From NCBI GenBank assembly GCA_029210625.1, contig JARGFU010000021.1:35350-99349 (forward strand): DNA of 64,000 nucleotides, in the 5' to 3' direction. Below are positions 24,657 through 32,359 of this stretch, piece after piece. The position numbers and the translations under genes are program-made. Below the pieces are notes generated by a model, which ran no database searches, was not told the DNA's origin, and worked only from the letters and a program-made list of their open reading frames with translations. Within the stretch, counting starts at the first letter, position 1. The number at the start of each line of letters is the position of its first letter. The stretch is from Deltaproteobacteria bacterium. Its GTDB lineage: Bacteria; Myxococcota; Myxococcia; SLRQ01.

Positions 24657-25949
24657 ATGATCCGTTGCACGATCTGCGGACGAGAGAACGAGGACACCTT
24701 CCGCTACTGCCTCGACTGTGGCTCGGAGATCGGCGGCGCCGCGGCCCCCACCCAGGCGCAGCCCCAGAAGCCGCCCGAGCCCGCGGAGGACGACCTGGGT
24801 GAGGTGATCGCCCTGACCGAGGAGGCGCCCCCCACCGGCATGATCGAGGTCCAGTCCGCGGTGGTCGCCCCGCTGCCGACCCCGCCGAGCGTCTCCCTGG
24901 CCACCCCCGCGGGGGGCACCCCCCGCCACACGCCGATCCCCCCCGGGCCCCTCGAGGCCACCGCCCCCTCGGTCCGCTCCGATCCGGCGGTCCGGGCCGC
25001 CGAGGCCGCCACCTCCGTCTCCTCCCCCCTGGAGGAGGACCGGCCCGAACTCGGGCCCAAGCCGGTGGTCCCTCCGATCTCGGCGCCGGCGCCGGCGCCC
25101 GCCAGCCGGGCGATCCCCGACTACCTCCGCCCTTGCCCCACCTGCGGCAAGGAGGTCGCGGCCGGCCACGCCTTCTGCGGCTCCTGCGGCGCCCGGGCCG
25201 ACACCTCCGCCGCCCCCCCGCCGGCCACCGCGGCCTCCACCGCCGCCGCGGCCTCCGTCGGCGGCACCATGGTGATGGGCGCCGTGGACGCCCCCGAGCT
25301 CGCCGCCCCCCGCTTCAAGGTCACCCTGATCAAGCCCGACGGCTCCGAGGCCGGGGCCACCTCGCTGAAGACCCCCGAGACCGTCGCGGGCAGCGCCGGC
25401 GCGGCCATCTCCATCCCGGAGGATCCCTTCGTCACCAGCGCGCACCTCACCCTGGCCGAGCGGGCGGGGGTGCTGCGGGTGCGCGACGGGGGCTCCGCCA
25501 CCGGCACCTTCCTCAAGCTCACCGCTCGCCAGCCGGTGCCCCTGCCCTCGGGCTCGGCGCTGCGCTTCGGCCGGCAGCGGCTGCGCCTGGAGAAGATCGG
25601 GCCGATCCCCGAGCCGGCCCCGGGCGAGGCCGCCGAGTGGGGCTCACCGGACCACGGCGCCCGCTTCCGCCTCGTGCAGGAGCTCGAGGGCGGCGGCGAC
25701 GGCACCGCCTGGATGCTCTCCGAGGGGGAGTACCGGGTCGGGCGCGAGGTCGGCGAGCTCACCTTCCCCAAGGACGGCTACGTCTCGGGCACCCACGGGC
25801 GCCTGCAGATCGGCGCCGACGGGAAGGCCAGCTTCGAGGATCTGGGATCCTCGAACGGCAGCTTCCTGCGGCTCACCCAGGAGACGGTCGTCACCGAGGG
25901 CGACTTCCTCCTGGTGGGGATGCACCTGCTGCGGATCGACCTGCAGTAG
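24657..25949 (+). CDS. Double zinc-ribbon, double FHA-domain protein
   Basis: A 430-residue paralogue of the 21398 protein. Zinc ribbon one is CTICGRENEDTFRYCLDCG at the N-terminus. After a long Pro/Ala linker, ribbon two is CPTCGKEVAAGHAFCGSCG near residue 160. The first FHA-like domain is degenerate (FVTSAHLTLAERAG, GSATGTFLKL). The second is close to canonical (RVGREVGELTF, VSGTHGRLQIG, LGSSNGSFLRL). ATG 24657 has a strong AGGAGG upstream, unlike its paralogue. It is 61 bp from the divergent kinase gene, which also has a zinc ribbon; a shared signalling assembly is inferred. Confidence 0.88.
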   Translation: MIRCTICGRENEDTFRYCLDCGSEIGGAAAPTQAQPQKPPEPAEDDLGEVIALTEEAPPTGMIEVQSAVVAPLPTPPSVSLATPAGGTPRHTPIPPGPLEATAPSVRSDPAVRAAEAATSVSSPLEEDRPELGPKPVVPPISAPAPAPASRAIPDYLRPCPTCGKEVAAGHAFCGSCGARADTSAAPPPATAASTAAAASVGGTMVMGAVDAPELAAPRFKVTLIKPDGSEAGATSLKTPETVAGSAGAAISIPEDPFVTSAHLTLAERAGVLRVRDGGSATGTFLKLTARQPVPLPSGSALRFGRQRLRLEKIGPIPEPAPGEAAEWGSPDHGARFRLVQELEGGGDGTAWMLSEGEYRVGREVGELTFPKDGYVSGTHGRLQIGADGKASFEDLGSSNGSFLRLTQETVVTEGDFLLVGMHLLRIDLQ

Positions 25950-25959
25950 GCGCGATCCG

Positions 25960-25993
25960 CGAGCGTTCGGGCGCCTACCCGAAGGAGCGCTCG
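25960..25993. terminator. Hairpin spanning the end of the DksA-type gene
   Basis: CGAGCGTTCGGG pairs with CCCGAA and CGCTCG (one 4-nt bulge). It lies between the convergent FHA and DksA-type genes and includes the last codons of the latter. Confidence 0.55.
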
Positions 25994-26337
25994 ACGATCT
26001 CCTGCTCCTCCTTGCACCGGATGCACATCGTGGTCACCGGGCGGGCCTCGAGGCGGCGCAGGCTGATCTCCTCGTCGCAGGACTCGCAGATCCCGAAGGT
26101 GCCGTCGTCGATCCGCGAGAGCGCGGACTCGATCTTGCGCAGGAGGAACTTCTCCCGGTCACGGAGCCGGAACACCATGGACTGAGCGTACTCGGAGGAA
26201 GCCAGGTCGAGCTCGTCGGGGAGATCGTCGGTGTCGACCACCGTCTCCTCTCGCAGCGTCCGCTTCGCCGAGGCGAGGAGCTGCGAGCGCGAGCTGTCGA
26301 GGATCTTGCGAAACTTCTCCAGGTCCTTCTTCTTCAC
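25975..26337 (-). CDS. DksA/TraR-type C4 zinc-finger protein
   Basis: A 120-residue protein of the DksA/TraR family. The N-terminal half is a charged coiled-coil hairpin (LEKFRKILDSSRSQLLASAK, then REKFLLRKIESALSRID). The C-terminal finger has CESCDEEI and CIRCKEEQ, i.e. C-x2-C and C-x2-C in the usual spacing, preceded by GTFGIC. DksA proteins enter the RNA polymerase secondary channel and work with ppGpp. The rel gene lies 8 kb away. It is shorter than E. coli DksA (151 residues), so which paralogue it is remains open. Confidence 0.9.
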   Translation of the reverse strand: MKKKDLEKFRKILDSSRSQLLASAKRTLREETVVDTDDLPDELDLASSEYAQSMVFRLRDREKFLLRKIESALSRIDDGTFGICESCDEEISLRRLEARPVTTMCIRCKEEQEIVERSFG

Positions 26338-26395
26338 GCTTCCCCCAGGAAACTAGCGGGTTTGGGTCTTCTCACGCCCTGCAAGAAGGTGGGCG

Positions 26396-26424
26396 AGATA
26401 ACAGGCGCTCACGCGGCCTGTCAA
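26396..26424 (-). promoter_or_regulatory. Sigma-70 promoter for the DksA-type gene
   Basis: Consensus TTGACA (26424-26419, minus), a 17-nt spacer and TTATCT (26401-26396), about 60 nt before the ATG. Confidence 0.5.
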
Positions 26425-26506
26425 AGCAAAAACCGACCACCCATGGCGCGCTGCGTCACCCGCGCCCCCTCGATGCACCGAAGTGGAGCCCGGCCCGAGG
26501 CGCGGT

Positions 26507-26512
26507 TAGGAT
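26507..26512 (+). promoter_or_regulatory. -10 box for a leaderless cyclase transcript
   Basis: TAGGAT ends 6 nt before ATG 26519. There is no convincing Shine-Dalgarno sequence apart from the box itself. Confidence 0.4.
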
Positions 26513-26518
26513 GCCTGC

Positions 26519-27403
26519 ATGTCTGCCGACCCCGCAAGCACCATCGAGAAGGAGTTCATCCGCAGCGCCCTGGCCCTGGCGTCCAAGAAGGAGGTCGATC
26601 GCCTCCTCTGGGTCCACGACGACGAGCTCACCAAGGAGGAGCTCAAGGGCCGCCCGGTGAAGAAGAAGATCGTCTACGCCGTGAGCGAGGAGACGATCGC
26701 CGAGGACCTCCGCGAGAGCGGCCAGGCGGTGGTGACGATCCCCCCCTACGACTACGCCCGCGTCGAGCGGATCAAGGTCGCGATCGTCAGCGCGCTGGCC
26801 GCCGGGCTGGTGAAGGAGGGCGAGGTCGTCCTAGCGGTCACCGGCGCCGGCAAGCACCCCGACATGCTGCTCAACCTGCGCATCGGGCTGGGCCTCGAGG
26901 ACAAGCCCGCCCTCGAGGGCCTCGAGCTCTCGGAGGAGTTCTCCAGCCAGGTGGTCGAGGCCTTCATCGACATCGCCCTGCGCGTCGGCCACGACGGCTT
27001 CGAGGGCCACCCCATCGGCTCGCTGATCACCATCGGCGACGCCACCACCGTGATGGAGAAGTCCCAGCAGCTCACCCTCAACCCCTTCCAGGGGGTCTCG
27101 GAGTCGGAGCGCTCGGTCCTCGATCCCCGGATCCGCGAGGCCATCCGGAACTTCTCGGTCCTCGACGGCGCCTTCGTCGCCCGGGAGGACGGCGTCATCC
27201 TCGCCGCCGGCCGCTACCTCCAGGCCGACATCGGCGACGTGAAGGTGCCCCTGGGCCTGGGCGCCCGCCACATGGCGGCCGCGGCCATCACCCGCGAGAC
27301 CCACGCGATCGCGGTGACGGTCTCCCAGACCAGCGGCGCGGTGCGCGTCTTCCGCAACGGCGAGATCGTGCTCGAGCTGAACCAGCCGGCGCGGCGCGCG
27401 TAG
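26519..27403 (+). CDS. DacZ-like diadenylate cyclase (c-di-AMP synthase)
   Basis: A 294-residue cytosolic protein. The C-terminal half is a DAC (DisA_N) domain: SVLDGAFVAREDGVILAAGR has the DGA motif, and GLGARHMAAAAITRETHA has the RHx motif that contacts ATP, followed by AIAVTVSQTSGAVRVF. The N-terminal half resembles a pyruvate-kinase-C-like domain (VSALAAGLVKEGEVVLAVTG), the layout of archaeal DacZ, not DisA, CdaA or CdaS. There is no membrane helix and no DNA-binding HhH. It should make c-di-AMP from two ATP. RHM in place of the usual RHR/RHT is a small departure. No phosphodiesterase is adjacent. Confidence 0.82.
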   Translation: MSADPASTIEKEFIRSALALASKKEVDRLLWVHDDELTKEELKGRPVKKKIVYAVSEETIAEDLRESGQAVVTIPPYDYARVERIKVAIVSALAAGLVKEGEVVLAVTGAGKHPDMLLNLRIGLGLEDKPALEGLELSEEFSSQVVEAFIDIALRVGHDGFEGHPIGSLITIGDATTVMEKSQQLTLNPFQGVSESERSVLDPRIREAIRNFSVLDGAFVAREDGVILAAGRYLQADIGDVKVPLGLGARHMAAAAITRETHAIAVTVSQTSGAVRVFRNGEIVLELNQPARRA

Positions 27404-27408
27404 CGCAC

Positions 27409-27446
27409 GGCTGCGAGCTACGAGCTACGAGCTCGAAGCTCGAAGC
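27409..27446. repeat. Short heptamer repeat between convergent genes (copy 2)
   Basis: Two GAGCTAC units and then GAGCTCG, AAGCTCG and AAGCC fill the 47-bp gap between the cyclase and the TIGR02757 gene. The same unit and the same shift to CTCGAAGC occur in the larger block at 9198-9345. The units can fold back on each other. Confidence 0.7.
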
Positions 27447-27450
27447 CATC

Positions 27451-28395
27451 TCAACGAGAGGCGGCGCGGAGCGCTGGACGACATACCGTGGCCAGCGGAC
27501 ACTCCCGGCAGATCGACGCCACGTGCCGGTGCCGGCACCCCCCGCTGATCCCCAGGTGCGCCAGCGGGAAGTCGAAGCGCAGGGGATCCTCCGGATCGAT
27601 CCCCCGGAGCATCCAGGTGATCTCCTCGGCGCTCTTCCAGCCGGCGTCCCTTCGCTCCAGGAGCCCGATCGCGCGGGCGAGCCAGTGGACGTGGGTGTCG
27701 AGGGGGACGATCAGCTCCGAGGGGCGCGGCGCGCCCTCCCCTCTCCAGAGGCCGAGATCCACGCCGTCGGGCCCCCGGACCATCCAGCGCAGGAAGAGGT
27801 GGAGGCGCTTGCTCGCCCCGGCGCCGCGGGGATCCGAGAGGAGGTAGCGCAGGCCCCGGTCCTCCTCCTCGCCCCGGGGCCGCGCGGCGAGGAGCAGCCC
27901 CGCCCGCCAGGTGGCGAGGGCCTCGCGCAGATCGCGGCCGTCCCGCCGGGCGCGGCCGAGCGCCGCCCCGAGGGAGCCCGCCTCCTCCTGCACCCGCAGC
28001 ACGCCCCGGTGCAGCGCCCGCAGCGCCTTCCCGCTCACCCAGCGATGACGCAGCCCCTCGAGGCGCGAGAGGCGCCCGGCCTCCACCTCCCGGGGGCGCG
28101 GCCCCAGGATCGCCACCACCCGCTCCAGGGTGCCCGCGATGGCCACCGCGTTCCCGAAGGCCAGGGTCGCGGCGACGAGGGCGACGAGCTCACGATCCAG
28201 CGGCGCCTGGTAGCGGTGGGCGAAGGCGATCGGATCCCGCTCGCGGAGGCCGCGGCCCGCCGCCTCCGCCCGCCGGGCGGTCTCGAGCAGCGCCGGGGCC
28301 AGCCGCTCCAGCCTCCGCTGGCGCGCCGCCCGGGCCCGGGCCTCGCTGCTGTAGCGTCGCAGCAGCAGGTGGGCGGGCGTCGGATCGCCGCTCAA
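27451..28395 (-). CDS. TIGR02757 family protein (HhH-type, Fe-S-like C-terminus)
   Basis: A 314-residue protein of the TIGR02757/DUF2400 family, related to the HhH-GPD base-excision glycosylase fold but with no proven activity. Visible are DRELVALVAATLAFGNA, KRLHLFLRWMVRGPDGVDLG, VPLDTHVHWLARAIGL, and a C-terminal Cys cluster (C-x9-C-x2-C-x5-C: GGCRHRHVASICRECPLATVC) like the 4Fe-4S loop of MutY/Nth. Start is TTG 28395 overlapping the stop of the isochorismatase-like gene. Third gene of a three-gene overlapping operon. A DNA-repair role is inference. Confidence 0.87.
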   Translation of the reverse strand: MSGDPTPAHLLLRRYSSEARARAARQRRLERLAPALLETARRAEAAGRGLRERDPIAFAHRYQAPLDRELVALVAATLAFGNAVAIAGTLERVVAILGPRPREVEAGRLSRLEGLRHRWVSGKALRALHRGVLRVQEEAGSLGAALGRARRDGRDLREALATWRAGLLLAARPRGEEEDRGLRYLLSDPRGAGASKRLHLFLRWMVRGPDGVDLGLWRGEGAPRPSELIVPLDTHVHWLARAIGLLERRDAGWKSAEEITWMLRGIDPEDPLRFDFPLAHLGISGGCRHRHVASICRECPLATVCRPALRAASR

Positions 28396-29015
28396 CGCAC
28401 CAGCTTGGACAGGGCCTTGAAGTGGGGATCCTCGGCGGTCTGCAGGAGGTCGAAGAGCACCGTCTCGGTGCCGGAGATCGTCGCCCCCAGCCCGTGCATC
28501 AGCTCCAGGCCGACCTTCCAGTTCTCCTTCGTGCGGGAGGTGCATCCGTCCCGCGCCACGTGGACGAACCAGCCCAGCTCCACCAGATCGCGCACGGTCT
28601 GGAAGACGCAGACGTGGGTCTCCTGCCCGACCACGATCACCTGGCGGCGGTGGCGGGCCTCCAGGGCGCCCTGGATGTCCTCGACCTCGGCGCAGGAGAA
28701 GCCCATCTTCTCGACCACCGGGGTCCCCTCGGGCAGCGCCTCCAGGATGGCCGGCACGGTCGGCCCCAGCCCCTTGGCGTACTGCTCGGTCACGAGGATC
28801 GGCAGCTCGAAGGCCCGGGCGGTCTCGATCAGCCGCACGGTGTTCTTCACCGCCCGCGCGAAGGGCTCCTCGGGCATCGCCGCCCCGAGCTTCTCCTGCA
28901 TGTCGACGATCAGCAGGGCCGTCGACTCGCGGTAGAGGCTGTAGGCGGGATGGGGCTCGACGTCCTCCCGGGCGAGCTCGGCGTGCCACTTCAGGATGTC
29001 ACGGGCGCGGGTCAT
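28392..29015 (-). CDS. Isochorismatase-family cysteine hydrolase
   Basis: A 207-residue hydrolase. Catalytic residues are visible: Asp in LLIVDMQEKLG, Lys in VVEKMGFSC and Cys in GQETHVCVFQT, with the following hydrophobic strand WFVHVARDGC. The family hydrolyses amides or vinyl ethers such as nicotinamide and isochorismate; lengths and loops here resemble the uncharacterised YcaC-like group. ATG overlaps the Rieske stop (ATGA) and its stop overlaps the TIGR02757 start. Substrate unknown. Confidence 0.88.
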   Translation of the reverse strand: MTRARDILKWHAELAREDVEPHPAYSLYRESTALLIVDMQEKLGAAMPEEPFARAVKNTVRLIETARAFELPILVTEQYAKGLGPTVPAILEALPEGTPVVEKMGFSCAEVEDIQGALEARHRRQVIVVGQETHVCVFQTVRDLVELGWFVHVARDGCTSRTKENWKVGLELMHGLGATISGTETVLFDLLQTAEDPHFKALSKLVR

Positions 29016-29341
29016 TCGATCTCCTCCTCGATCAGGAACACCTCCCCGTCGCGCTCTTCCACGACGAGGGTCGGCTGGTCCTCGCAGATCCTCGGCTCGG
29101 TGAGAACCCTCCCGTCGCGCAGCCGGAAGGCCACGGCGTGGCAGGGGCACATCACGGCGTCCTCGGTGAGGAGGCCCTCGGAGAGGAGGCAGCCGGCGTG
29201 GTTGCACCAGGCATCGAGGGCGAGGACCTCGCCCTGCAGGCGGGCGAGGGCGACGTGCTTCTCCCCGATCGTCGCCCCGATCAGCTCGCCCTCCTGCGGC
29301 GCCGCGCCGAGGCTACGCCCCCTGGATCCCTTCTCACTCAT
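29012..29341 (-). CDS. Rieske [2Fe-2S] ferredoxin-like protein
   Basis: A 109-residue soluble Rieske domain. The two cluster motifs are CNH (with AGC after it) and CPCH, separated by 16 residues, which fits C-x-H-x(15-17)-C-x2-H. No oxygenase subunit is present nearby, so it may be a small ferredoxin for an unlinked partner or resemble NirD-type proteins. First gene of the overlapping three-gene operon; divergent from the exported barrel-like protein gene. Confidence 0.9.
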   Translation of the reverse strand: MSEKGSRGRSLGAAPQEGELIGATIGEKHVALARLQGEVLALDAWCNHAGCLLSEGLLTEDAVMCPCHAVAFRLRDGRVLTEPRICEDQPTLVVEERDGEVFLIEEEIE

Positions 29342-29387
29342 GCCTGGGCTATCTTGGTCCCCGACTCGGTGGGAGGAAAAGATCCTG

Positions 29388-30836
29388 ATGATTTGCCCGC
29401 GCCTGCGCTCCCTCGTGGCTCTGCTGGCCACCCTCGCTCTCTCGATGGCCCTGCCCTCCCGGGCTGGCGCCCAGGCCGAGGAGGCCCCGGCGGCGAAGCC
29501 CCGGGTCGCGGTCATGGGGGTCCAGCTGGTCGGCTTCCCGGAGGGGGTGCGGGAGCTCTTCACCGAGGCCCTCGCCCAGGGGGCCGCGCGCCAGGAGGAC
29601 TACGATGTCCTCTCCCAGGCCGAGATCACCTCCATCCTCGGCCTCGAGGCCCAGAAGCAGCTGCTGGGCTGCAACGACGACTCCTGCCTGGTCGAGCTGG
29701 CCGGCGCCCTCGACGCCGCCTTCCTGGTGACCGGCAAGGTGGTGAAGCTCGGCTCGGTGACGAACCTCTCGGTCAGCATGATCGACCTGGCCCAGACCAG
29801 CGTCGTGAGCCGCGAGCACATGGAGGTCGATGACGACGGACAGGTGGTGCGCTGGCTGCGCTACCTCGGCGCCAAGATCGTCGGGGTCGATCCGGGCGAG
29901 GACCTGGCCAAGGACGTGGGCATCGTCACCGGACCCCGCTGGCGGGCGTCGGCCGGGCTGGGGCTGGCAGGCCTGGGGACCCACGGAATGGTCGTCCTCC
30001 CCTCGATCCCCTTCGTCACCAACGATCCCAACCGGGACCCCCGCAGCGAGCCGGTGGTCCCCACCCTCCACGAGGGTCAGTGGAACTCGAACCTCGGCTT
30101 CACGATCGACTTCGGCTTCCAGGTGAAGCGCTGGCTGCGGATCGAGCTGGGCTACGAGCACCGCAACATGGAGTCCCAGCTCGAGGTCGACCCCACCCGG
30201 CTCCACGGTGCCTACTGGGACGGCTCGGACGACGTGGGAGCGTCGAACGGGATCAGCGCCGGCTGCATCGCCGTCTTCGCCGAGCAGACCACCGCCGAGG
30301 CCTACAACGCCGCCCTGGGGGATCTGGCGGGCACCGGCGGCGACACGATCAACACCGCCCTGCAGGAGGGCGGCGCAGGCCTCCTGCGCGAGCGCTCGGC
30401 CGCCACCTGGGGGAAGTGCTACTCGAACACCAAGGTGCAGACCCTGATGGTGGGCTTGCCCTTCGTGCTCTTCCCCACCCGCTTCGTCGCCTTCGAGATC
30501 GGCCCCCGGGTCGGCTTCGGCGCGCTGACCCTCGTCGGCTGGCAGGCCGGCGAGAGCGGCGGCTCGCCGGGCAGCGCGGCCCTCTTCCTGGGCGGCCGGC
30601 TCGGCCTCGCCTTCCTCTTCAAGGAGGCCTTCGCCGCCTTCCCCCTCGATCTGACCCTCGATCTGAAGGGGGACGTCTACTACCTGCGCGGGATAACGAC
30701 CGACGAGCAGGTCCACGCCCGGACCGTGACCGAGGACGCCTCCGGCGAGATCCAGGCGTCGGACCTCGAGGCGAAGCGGGTCAGGGTGGAGATGCCTTAC
30801 CCCACCATCACCCTCGCGCTCGGGATGCGCTTCTAG
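29388..30836 (+). CDS. Exported protein with the KQLLGC-type N-domain and a beta-barrel-like C-terminus
   Basis: A 482-residue protein. A signal peptide ends near SRAGAQ. Residues ~35-190 form a domain shared with the proteins at 48517 and 55655: VAVMGVQLVGF, then LSQAEITSILGLEAQKQLLG and CNDDSCLVELAGALDAAF. It resembles the TolB/CsgG-like fold that binds or measures envelope components. The remaining ~290 residues look like an outer-membrane beta barrel: alternating aromatic/hydrophobic strands, GYEHRNM, and a final strand ending in GMRF. Cys residues inside the barrel region (SAGCIAVF, WGKCYSN) may pair. The protease gene follows 5 bp later. Confidence 0.75.
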   Translation: MICPRLRSLVALLATLALSMALPSRAGAQAEEAPAAKPRVAVMGVQLVGFPEGVRELFTEALAQGAARQEDYDVLSQAEITSILGLEAQKQLLGCNDDSCLVELAGALDAAFLVTGKVVKLGSVTNLSVSMIDLAQTSVVSREHMEVDDDGQVVRWLRYLGAKIVGVDPGEDLAKDVGIVTGPRWRASAGLGLAGLGTHGMVVLPSIPFVTNDPNRDPRSEPVVPTLHEGQWNSNLGFTIDFGFQVKRWLRIELGYEHRNMESQLEVDPTRLHGAYWDGSDDVGASNGISAGCIAVFAEQTTAEAYNAALGDLAGTGGDTINTALQEGGAGLLRERSAATWGKCYSNTKVQTLMVGLPFVLFPTRFVAFEIGPRVGFGALTLVGWQAGESGGSPGSAALFLGGRLGLAFLFKEAFAAFPLDLTLDLKGDVYYLRGITTDEQVHARTVTEDASGEIQASDLEAKRVRVEMPYPTITLALGMRF

Positions 30837-30841
30837 CGGCC

Positions 30842-32359
30842 ATGAACCCCCGGAGGACGAGAGGGGCGGCGACCCTCATCACCCTCCTGGTGGCCGGCTG
30901 CGCCACCACGGGCGGGGGCGTGGGCACCCGCAGCGGAGACTCCGAGACCCTGCCCGAGGTCGTCCGCCGCGCGCTCCCGGCGGTGGTACTGATCGTCACC
31001 GAGCGCCCGGACGGCCAGCGAGGCTACGGCGCGGGGGTCTGGGTCGACACCGGGAGCAACCGGATCCTCACCGCGCGCCACGTGGTCCACGACGTCCTGC
31101 GGGTGCTGGTGATGCCTCACGGCGAGGGCCGGCAGAGCTACACCCCCATGGACGGCGGCCTGGATCGCTTCCTCTTCGAGAACGAGGGCGCGCTGCGCCC
31201 CGCCACGGTCCTGACCAGCGACGCCGTCACCGATCTCGCCCTGATCGAGGTCCGCGGGCCGGTCCTCTCCCACTGCACCCTGCAGCGGGCGGCGGCCTCC
31301 CCCCACGCCGGCGAGAAGGTGCTGGCCCTCGGCCACGCCCAGGAGACGGTCTGGTCCTTCACCTCCGGCGTGATCTCGGCCCTCCACGCCGAGGCCATCC
31401 AGCACGACGCGGCCCTCAACCCCGGCAGCTCCGGGGGGCCGCTGGTGAACGAGCGCGGCGAGTTCCTCGGGATCAACACCCTGCGGGTCGTGGGGAGCGC
31501 CGACGGGGTTGGCTTCGCCCGCCCCCTCGCCCTGGCCGAGGCCCTGCGCGACCACCCGGAGGACCCCGAGGACGCAGCGTCGGCGATCCCCTTCGTCGTC
31601 GACCTCGGCTCGGTCGAGTCGGCGGCCCGCACCTGCTTCCGCGCCCAGGAGCTGGGCTCGCCCGAGGTGAGCCACTGCTTCGACTGGGACCGCAAGCTGG
31701 AGGTCCTCCAGCGGGCGGTGGAGGGCATCGTGGTGCGCCTCGATCTCTCCCTGACCGCCGAGGCGGCGTTCCGGGCCGAGCTGGCCCGCATGGGCGACGC
31801 GGGCTGGTGGAAGACCCAGATCCAGGAGAACACCGTGCGCTGGATGCGGGGCGAGGCGGCCCCCAAGCCCCTCCACCACGCCGAACCTCCCGGGGTGCCC
31901 GAGGCCCGGAGGGCCGCCGAGGCGAGCTGGGCGTCGCTGGTGCGGGAGTACCGCATGGCGACCGAGCGGGAGACCGAGCGGCGCACCCGGGAGGCGGGGC
32001 TGAAGCTCTCCCTGCGCGAGAACGCCCAGATGCAGGAGATCCTCAAGAAGGGCCTGCGGGTCGAGGCGGTCGAGCACGACGGCGAGGACCACGCCTGGGT
32101 GCTCCTGCAGGGCCGCAACCTCGACGGCTCGTCCTACCGGCTGACCGAGTACTGGGGCCGGGAGCAGGGCCTCTGGAAGCAGCACCACCCCATCGCGAGC
32201 GAGCTGGTCCCGCGGCGGCCGGCGGGCTGGCCGCCGCCCTCCGACAGCGAGGAGGTCGCGATCCTCCAGCAGCAGATCCGCCTGCTGGTGATCATCGCGC
32301 CGGGCCTGATCAAGCCCATCAACCAGGCCCTGAAGGAGGCCACCCGGAGCGAGGGCTGA
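30842..32359 (+). CDS. Lipoprotein trypsin-like serine protease
   Basis: A 505-residue lipoprotein (lipobox LVAGC, Cys20). The S1-type catalytic triad is His in LTARHVVHDV, Asp in AVTDLALIEV and Ser in NPGSSGGPLVNERGE. There is no PDZ domain, unlike DegP/HtrA. The C-terminal ~280 residues form a helical, charged region of unknown family, with a predicted amphipathic end (LLVIIAPGLIKPINQALKEA). It probably acts at the outer membrane on exported proteins, perhaps with the barrel-like protein upstream. It ends exactly where the minus-strand gene ends; both stops share the palindrome TGATCA. Confidence 0.88.
   Translation: MNPRRTRGAATLITLLVAGCATTGGGVGTRSGDSETLPEVVRRALPAVVLIVTERPDGQRGYGAGVWVDTGSNRILTARHVVHDVLRVLVMPHGEGRQSYTPMDGGLDRFLFENEGALRPATVLTSDAVTDLALIEVRGPVLSHCTLQRAAASPHAGEKVLALGHAQETVWSFTSGVISALHAEAIQHDAALNPGSSGGPLVNERGEFLGINTLRVVGSADGVGFARPLALAEALRDHPEDPEDAASAIPFVVDLGSVESAARTCFRAQELGSPEVSHCFDWDRKLEVLQRAVEGIVVRLDLSLTAEAAFRAELARMGDAGWWKTQIQENTVRWMRGEAAPKPLHHAEPPGVPEARRAAEASWASLVREYRMATERETERRTREAGLKLSLRENAQMQEILKKGLRVEAVEHDGEDHAWVLLQGRNLDGSSYRLTEYWGREQGLWKQHHPIASELVPRRPAGWPPPSDSEEVAILQQQIRLLVIIAPGLIKPINQALKEATRSEG

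Noticed and set aside
28422..29387. Long plus-strand N-terminal extension of the exported protein at 29388
   Set aside because: It is antisense to the Rieske and isochorismatase-like genes. The start at 29388 has a signal peptide and GGGAGG upstream.
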